NCBI GenBank assembly: GCA_027604005.1
Contig: JADGJT010000318.1
Span: 1-27,218, forward strand
DNA: 27,218 nt
Direction: 5' to 3'
DNA from: Dinochytrium kinnereticum
Lineage: Eukaryota > Chytridiomycota > Chytridiomycetes > Chytridiales > Chytridiaceae
Shown here: piece after piece, positions 21,110 through 27,218 of the stretch
How positions within the stretch are numbered: position 1 is the stretch's first letter
How the letters are laid out: every line of letters starts with the position of its first letter
Notes under the pieces: model-generated
The model's database searches: none
The model's input: the letters and a program-made list of their open reading frames with translations, nothing else
What the model was told of the DNA's origin: nothing
Translations under genes and position numbers: made by a program

Positions 21110-21682
21110 CTATTCCGTCTTCATCATGCCTCGCGCACCACCTTCCACCAGAAAGCGAGTGTAAATGCGCGATCCTAAATCCTCCAGAGCATCCCCACTG
21201 AGCTCGATAAAGCCCATGCTAACGCTTCTCTGGAACACACCAAAGTACAAAAGAAAGTCAAATCCCCTGTGCTCATATCTAAAGAATACTTCGTTCTCAT
21301 GAGGCATTTCTACAAGCCGCAGGTTGCCAAATTGCTCCTCAGTCCTCATCTCAAAAGCGCCTGGGTCCTTTAATGTGTTTGACAGGTTGCGTTCCAGCGA
21401 GTATGCCGACGATGCAAACACACCTCTCACGAATTGAAGAAGGGGGTTGGTGGACTTTTGGAGGTAGTGCCGGTCCAGATTCCTCTGATAGTAGCCCCAC
21501 GTTGGCGGCGGTTTTCTGTTTGACGCATGCAGAGCAGCCAGCTGGGACACCTTTCCTCCAAAGCTTGCCGGCGTATCTGCCAAACTATCGACGTTGATGA
21601 CCCGGCGGACATGCGTGAATCCCCAGATCGTAGCGGCCACTGGGAGGCCAGTGCCCGCAAAGAACAGGAGCTTTCGTGGCAT
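21110..21682 (-). CDS. unrecognised protein with one N-terminal membrane span (190 aa)
   Basis: Single exon from ATG 21682 (MPRKLLFFAGTGLPVAATIW); a non-ATG extension upstream is open but unlikely to be used. A hydrophobic helix at about residues 5-20 follows a basic start. It could be a membrane anchor, signal anchor or mitochondrial targeting segment. The rest is soluble and ordered-looking: a Pro/aromatic block (KPPPTWGYYQRNLDRHYLQK), a helix around LLQFVRGVFASSAYSLERNL, then a strand-rich end (FFRYEHRGFDFLLYFGVFQR, SMGFIELSGDALEDLGSRIY, TRFLVEGGARG). I do not recognise the family, but the conserved-looking C-terminal pattern suggests a real fungal protein. It is divergent from the phosphodiesterase gene, with 260 bp between starts. 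Confidence 0.65.
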   Translation of the reverse strand: MPRKLLFFAGTGLPVAATIWGFTHVRRVINVDSLADTPASFGGKVSQLAALHASNRKPPPTWGYYQRNLDRHYLQKSTNPLLQFVRGVFASSAYSLERNLSNTLKDPGAFEMRTEEQFGNLRLVEMPHENEVFFRYEHRGFDFLLYFGVFQRSVSMGFIELSGDALEDLGSRIYTRFLVEGGARGMMKTE

Positions 21683-21942
21683 TCGAAGGTATAGTGTGAC
21701 GAAGATCAACCTGCCAGCGACAATCTCTTTGTTACTTCATTTTAGTTGCAACGACGTCCAGCTGCTAATTATTGCCTGCGTCAATCTGGTCTGCCGAGTG
21801 GATTTGGGCTGCAAAGACCAGTGAAACTTCTTCTTGAAGCGACCCTGTGGAGCTGGAGCCGAACGAGGGAGTTTGATAGGTGCCGCAGCGAGAACGACCC
21901 AGTTTGATTAAGGGAAGGGAGATGGAAAGGCTTTGAACCGCC

Positions 21943-24900
21943 ATGTCATCTGTTCTGCCGCAGGGAACAACAAGAAGACGATCAAGCATTCAAGGGGTCA
22001 TTCCTTTCACTGGATCAGGCTCTCCTCCAAATTTGAGCGGTACACCTCCCTTGCTTTCGAAAAACAACAGCACCTCCAGCGGGGCCGCGTCAAAGGCGGC
22101 AGGACAAGTGGGTGGTGATTCCAGGAAAAACTCGGGGGCTCAGGAGTCGCTTTTATCATATTACGCAAGCAGAAAAAACTCGGCGGTGAAGGCCACAGGA
22201 GTTTACCATTCAGATAGTACGCCTTGCTCTTCTCTTTCTGTTTCTATTGTGGAATTGCTGCACTAATGAAACGGCGCAACAATAAACTAACGTTCTTGAA
22301 CTGAACAGGTCTCAGCAGAGGGCCGAAAAGGTCTGCCCATTCTTCGCAAATTGTGCGGTCAATAGGAAGCTTTCATAACAACACCACTCCCCCACAAGCT
22401 TCCAATCCTGCCTTCTCAATGAGCAGGGTAGATAGTAACAAGATGGGCCGGGCGAACTCAAATAGCGTCATGTCTAGAAACAGTATTCATCAAAATGTTG
22501 GCACCGTTGAAGAAAACCTGCAAGATATCTCAGCAACTTTAAGATCGAGGATGAATAAGTTAACCTTGACGTTCTTCGACAAATATGTGGAGATGGAGTA
22601 TGAAAAGTTCTTTCTTTCAAAGAATCTTGTGAAATGGAGGAGGAATATTTGCGTGTTGTTCTTAAGCGCTACGGCTGGTTATCTTTATTTGATGATCAAG
22701 TCGCCTAACGATGCTGATGAGTGGGTAAAGGCGGAATCAGATACTGAAAGATGGACCTCAACCGCTTCTGGGAATGATACTATAGCAAGTATACTTCGGC
22801 AAACATGTGGTAAAGTCATGATTTGGTACGTTTTGCATTTTTGATGATGAAAAGAGACATTAGTACTGAACTCATATTCCTTTAATAGTTCCACATGCAA
22901 TCCGAACTCTCTTTGTAATGGATACAACGTCAAAATTGATATCCTCTTCTGGACGATGGGGATTCTACTTCCGTTTCTTGCTGTGCTTTTCACGTCATTC
23001 AAACTGCAGGCAGTTGGCATTGGACGGCACGTTCATCTCCTTTCCGCAATTTTCACATGTCTTGTAACAGTGATCGGTATCTTCATCCGATGGTTTATAG
23101 TGGAACCCGCAACACCCCTCTATCAAACAACCTATCTTTCGATACTGAGCGTGACCGCTTGTTTTGTTTTCCTCCGAATGCGATTTATCTACTCGATTAT
23201 CTGCTGTTGCGTCATTGTGGGATCTTACTTGGTCACCTCTTTCTTGAGTCTCTCTGCGAACCAACATTACCGAAAAATCAACTCCTTTTTTGATAGCTTT
23301 CAGATCACTGCGAACCATTACAACTCTATTTATTCATTAGCTCTTTCAGTTTTGGCTCTGTTCGCGGTGACGGGCATCGTTTCGTGCTCATGCTTTGACA
23401 CGGAGATTTTTTACAGAGGCCAGTTCCTGGTTTCTCACACTCTTCAGAAACACAACGCAAAACTCACTAACCAACTGAAAGTTCTTCAGAAAGTTTATGG
23501 GAACAAGGCTGCGGACTTTGACTCGCCTTTGGAAAAGAGCGTCATGATCATTCGGTCACTTATGGCGGATCCGTCATTAACAGCCCAGCATCTTCTTGAA
23601 CTCAGTCAGGTACTCACTCTGCTGGGTTCAAGTAACCTTCTTGCGCCGGATCTTGAAAATCAAGTTACAGAGTTTATGGATACAGAGCAAGAGGTAGAGT
23701 GAATCGATACTGCGCAATTGATTATTAATGATATGATTCTAACAGGCCTGGCTGTTTTCGGAAATTGCGCCAAGACGGAAGACCCAGAGAACACGGCATT
23801 CTTTGGCGCCACGGAGAAGGACCTCTATGGCACAAGAAGTCCATATGAAGATATCGGAAACGATAAATGAAACACCAACTTCTTTCTCCCTCGCCTCAAT
23901 CCCTGAATCTCGCATGAGACTACAGGGGCCGGGCTCACCCGAAAACGAATCACCTAAAAACGAATCCGACGGCGCTAAAAACGTTAAAGACCCTGCCATC
24001 ACCACACTCACGGCAGCAGAAAAATCTTCAATTCCTGTGCATGGTGGGGCGCCAGGAATGAGAGAGGTGGCGACCCTAACGATGGTAAAGAGTGAATCTA
24101 AAGTGTTGTTTGCGGATAGCGAGTCTCCAAGTAAGATAAGAAAGTCGGTGACGAGGAAGAACATGGGATTTGATGATTTGATTGAGATTCCAAGAGTTGT
24201 CGAGTTGCTCAACAAGTGCACTGATTTCAATTGGCCAATCTTTGATTTTGCCGATCTCGTGTCCGGGAGATCCTTGAGCTGTCTGGCATACTTTTTATTT
24301 AAGAGAGAGGGCCTCTTTACGCATTTTCAGATTCCTGTGGACAGGTTCTGGAAATTTATTATTACCATTGAGCAGGGATACCATGCTGACATTCCATGTA
24401 AGAAGTCGCTCACTGTTGAATACTCTCGACTGATAATACTTGTCTTTGAAGTCCACAATGCTACACATGCGTGCGACGTTCTACATTGCATCTCCCACTT
24501 CTCCCATATGGACTCAATCGCTAAGTTGACCAATGAGTTTGATCTTCTAGCTCTGTTCTTTGCCGCGATTGTGCATGGTAAGATGTCTCTGCTAGCACAT
24601 TAATTCTAACAACTCTCGTAAATAAATTGTAAAGACTACGATCATCCAGGATACAACAACAACTTCTTGGTTAACACATACGACGTCCGCACGATTCTCT
24701 ACAACGATAAATCTGTTCTTGAGAATCATCACCTTGCGAGCGCTTTCACAGTCTTGAATAAGGCGGATTGCAACTTTTTATCACATATGCCGAAGGCAGA
24801 GTTTAAATCGCTTCGTGAAATGATTATCGATATGGTTTTGGCCACAGGTACGTGATGAATGACTTCTACTTTTTTTGTCTCATGCCATAAAAAAAAAAGA

Positions 24901-25432
24901 TCTTTCACAGCACTTTGTCATCCTATCCATGTTCAAAAACAAAGTGGCCCAGGTCTTTGATCCTGAAGAAAGCCGAGAAGACCGGATTCTTCTTTGGAAA
25001 ATCCTCATGAAATGTTCCGACGTCTCGAATCCCACAAAGGAATGGTCCATATACGAAAAGTGGTGTAGATTGGTCTTAGAAGAATTCATGAGACAAGGAG
25101 ATATGGAAAAACGGTTGAACATTCCTGTAAGCCCTTACATGGACCGAGATAACTTGAACGTACCATCGAGTCAAGTCGGGTTCATTGATTATGTTATTCT
25201 TCCATTGTTCGAGGCTTATGATAAGTATATTCCTATTCCTCACATAATGGAGGATTTGAGACGAAATAGGGATCACTGGTGAGTCCATAAAACTGTTAGC
25301 ATCGTCTAATTTTTTGGTAGGATGTATATGAAAACTATTGGCGTAATTCATATGGTGAACGTTGTGCCGCCGCCTCCCAAAGGATCGTCACTTCACACAC
25401 GGGAATCCTCGGCTCATGTCGCGATGCCCTAA
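21943..25432 (+). CDS. six-span membrane class I cyclic-nucleotide phosphodiesterase (1043 aa)
   Basis: Hydrolyses cAMP and/or cGMP at a membrane. Exons 21943-22216, 22309-22825, 22889-23693, 23746-24577, 24635-24847, 24900-25278 and 25321-25432; all junctions are in frame. Residues 1-200 are Ser/Asn-rich and disordered. Predicted spans are at about 204-223, 281-303, 313-335, 344-361, 364-384 and 411-432. A Cys-rich loop (ICSTCNPNSLC) lies between spans 1 and 2. A helical linker that may form a coiled coil (about 441-466, SHTLQKHNAKLTNQLKVLQ) and an acidic/Ser-rich stretch lead to the catalytic domain (about 720-1005). There the class I signature is intact: VHNATHACDV with proton-donor H769 and metal ligand H773, HDYDHPG (H809, D810), D921 in CSDVSNPTKEW, and the nucleotide-binding Gln Q972 in SQVGFIDY. 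Specificity cannot be read. The topology places the catalytic domain on the cytosolic side if the N-terminus is inside. Most fungal class I enzymes are soluble. Confidence 0.92.
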
Positions 25433-25702
25433 TATCTCATATCGAAAGAAACATGGGGTTATCAACTTCTGGCTTGCTTTAATCCTTTCGGTTTCCTTAA
25501 ACGATTGCATGTTTATGCTCAATATTGAGCTCGAACCACCCCGCACAAACTCACTCCGTCTCCTCAATTTTTATATACACCACCCACCCAGCCATCTTGC
25601 ATGAAGAGGAAACTTCTGTAAAATAACGTATTCAAAGCATTCCAATGAGCGAAGGCGATGTATAATGTGTCTGATATTGCAATACAAATAATTGCGCTTT
25701 TT

Positions 25703-26958
25703 TTATTGTTTATCTAATATGATTTGAAATATCTTATTGCCGGATCGGCAGTGCACGTGGGATGCTTCAAATGATATCAAACGTAGCGAGTTTAATAAAG
25801 GGTCAATGGTTGTTAGGTGCTCGGTGGTGAACTTAGAACCGTCGACGAACGCGATGCTTGCGTGGAATCTCGGGTTCTTTGAATAGTGCATTTAGAAGGG
25901 CATGGTGTCGTGAATATACTTACTTCGTAAAACCTTTCAAGGCCGAATTCGTTAAGAGCGTCGTCTACCCTCTTAAGGAGGTATGTAAGCTATACGAAGA
26001 TTTTATTGATATGTTGTATTAGCAAGGATATGCCAAAGCTGTAGAAGGAGGAACTGTATAAACCTGCTGAGAGCCACTATCCACATCCATGGCCACAAAA
26101 GATCGTGTCTTATCATCGTTCTCATACGTGCTTAACTTATTGGAAAAGTTAAGGCTGAAACTTAAGTGCACGGTTATTGTCAGAGGGACATCATAAAATA
26201 CAATTAAACAAAGGCAACCAAATAACGGTAAAATCAAATAGTGATCTTCAAGCATTCACCTCCTTGCGCCCTTCAGCTTCTCCCTCAAAACCTCCACAAA
26301 TCGATCAATTTGAAATACTTTCAAAAAAACCGTCCTGGAAAGGCTAACATGAAGCCCATCCTGAATAAGTGGGGCCAGCTCGACTCCTGAAATATCCTTC
26401 TTCAGAGTCCCAACAACCTTTTCAGCCACATCCCTCACTTCATTCGTGAATGGGACTAAAATGATACCGCGTAAATTACATGTTACTGACAGTGAAATGC
26501 GAACGAACTTTTTATGAAGATGACTGTAGTCCAGTTCCCTTGCACAAATGGTATATCACGGCCAGTAACCTCTAGTCGGCGTTTTTCGGCTACGACGATT
26601 GGAAACGACGAAAACAAACTGAGAAGACGATATCTACAAAGTAAAAGAAATATGAAGCTTCTCACCTTCTTCCTTCCGACGGCTTTTGTATTGATCAGGT
26701 AATTTTGGAGGTGGAAGTTTTCTTTGATCAGCAAAATCACAGAGTTAGTTACATCGTTGCAATGATCTGCAAGTCCCCACACCACCGTTTCTTCGAGATT
26801 GAAGAATGTGCGGGGCTAATCTTCTGCGGCGTCTCCCCAGAGAGTTGCTTCCGTGCCTCATCTGACGCGAGCGGAACCTCCTCCTCGCCATCGCTATCGC
26901 TGCTGTAGGTCACCAGATTGGTTGTCTGTGTGGCTCGGACCATGTGTGATTTCGGCAT
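25703..26958 (-). CDS. USB1: U6 snRNA 3' exonuclease Usb1 (2H phosphodiesterase)
   Basis: Nuclear enzyme that trims the oligo(U) tail of U6 snRNA. Exons (5' to 3') 26958-26786, 26721-26666, 26589-26509, 26455-26260, 26160-26064, 25989-25924 and 25876-25703 give 280 aa (human 265). Both 2H catalytic tetrapeptide cores are present: H139-V-S141 in LHVSLSR and H228-A-S230 in RFHASIAF, 89 residues apart (88 in human). Other family landmarks are the acidic N-terminus (TYSSDSDGEEE), QGNWTTVIFIK, YENDDKTRSFVAMDV, LNEFGLERFYENP and CRSGNKIF. Although the exons lie in different frames, they join cleanly. The first donor (CG|GTGGTG) is weak. It converges on the phosphodiesterase gene (270 bp between stops) and is divergent from the gene starting at 27036 (77 bp). 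Confidence 0.92.
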
Positions 26959-27035
26959 GTCAGAAGTTGATTTTGACGGTATTTGTTTTTAAACCCCAAC
27001 GGTTGCATCCCAACAGGATCACCCTTCAAGCCACC

Positions 27036-27218
27036 ATGTCGCTCGCAACGATCACAAGAGAGGGACCTCTCTTCATCCTCAAGATGAGTAACAGTGATAA
27101 CCGATTCTCGCCGGAGTTCATCACGGCGTTGAATTAGAAACTGGATGAGGTTGAGGCTGCTATTGAAAAGGAGGGGATGGAGGAGGCTGCGCTTGTGACG
27201 GTGATTGATCCTAAGGAC
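27036..27218 (+). pseudogene. enoyl-CoA hydratase/isomerase family, 5' part, interrupted by an in-frame TAG
   Basis: Translation from the strong start GCCACCATGTC gives MSLATITREGPLFILKMSNS then DNRFSPEFITALN. This is the usual N-terminal strand and loop of enoyl-CoA hydratase/isomerase (crotonase) proteins that metabolise fatty acyl-CoA. Codon 34 is TAG (27135-27137). The frame continues beyond it with KLDEVEAAIEKEGMEEAALV and then VIDPKD to the window edge, which is what the family would have. So either this copy is broken, the base is a sequencing error, or the stop is read through. Using the TAG as a splice acceptor does not work: the nearby GT donors give the wrong phase and run into TGA. 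The remainder of the gene lies outside the window. Confidence 0.6.

Noticed and set aside
27084..27137. Intron ending at the TAG of the crotonase gene
   Set aside because: Possible GT donors at 27088 and 27094 give the wrong phase and an immediate TGA, and they would delete conserved crotonase residues.

Overview
This is eukaryotic, fungal-type nuclear DNA. Nearly every gene has several short GT-AG introns (about 50-230 nt), starts with ATG in a purine-rich context, and encodes a eukaryotic protein (ESCRT-II Snf8, U6 exonuclease Usb1, an MDC1-like checkpoint mediator, a class I cyclic-nucleotide phosphodiesterase). A secreted amylase, compact spacing and a retained animal-like gene set (MDC1, a TTLL12-like N-terminal domain, a multi-pass phosphodiesterase) suggest an early-diverging fungus such as a chytrid. 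That placement is inference. I see no rRNA, tRNA, CRISPR, transposon or viral gene.

Layout, left to right: a small four-exon gene of unknown function (510-1139, +); a secreted GH13 alpha-amylase with two N-terminal X25 starch-binding-type modules (2549-5689, +); a TTLL12-like SET-like domain fused to a METTL13/EEF1AKMT4-like methyltransferase (6233-7748, -); a small single-span membrane protein (8076-8703, -) divergent from a nitronate monooxygenase (8742-9967, +), with only 38 bp between the two start codons; a 688-residue LEA-like 11-mer repeat protein (10454-12754, +); a 1615-residue MDC1-like protein with FHA, SDTD, TQ-repeat and tandem BRCT parts (13011-18496, +); Snf8/Vps22 (18783-19803, -); two unrecognised proteins (19895-20982 and 21110-21682, -); a six-span membrane phosphodiesterase (21943-25432, +); Usb1 (25703-26958, -); and the 5' end of an enoyl-CoA hydratase/isomerase with an in-frame stop (27036 to the window edge, +).

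I built the gene models by hand. At each junction I required a GT donor, an AG acceptor and a frame that continues into recognisable protein. Most models therefore span several open frames that look unrelated when taken one at a time. The genes are not an operon and do not form one pathway. The clearest shared theme is housekeeping and signalling: DNA-damage response, endosomal sorting, U6 snRNA processing and cyclic-nucleotide turnover. The most interesting objects are the MDC1-like protein with its ten-copy Pro-Thr motif array, and the SET-like/methyltransferase fusion.
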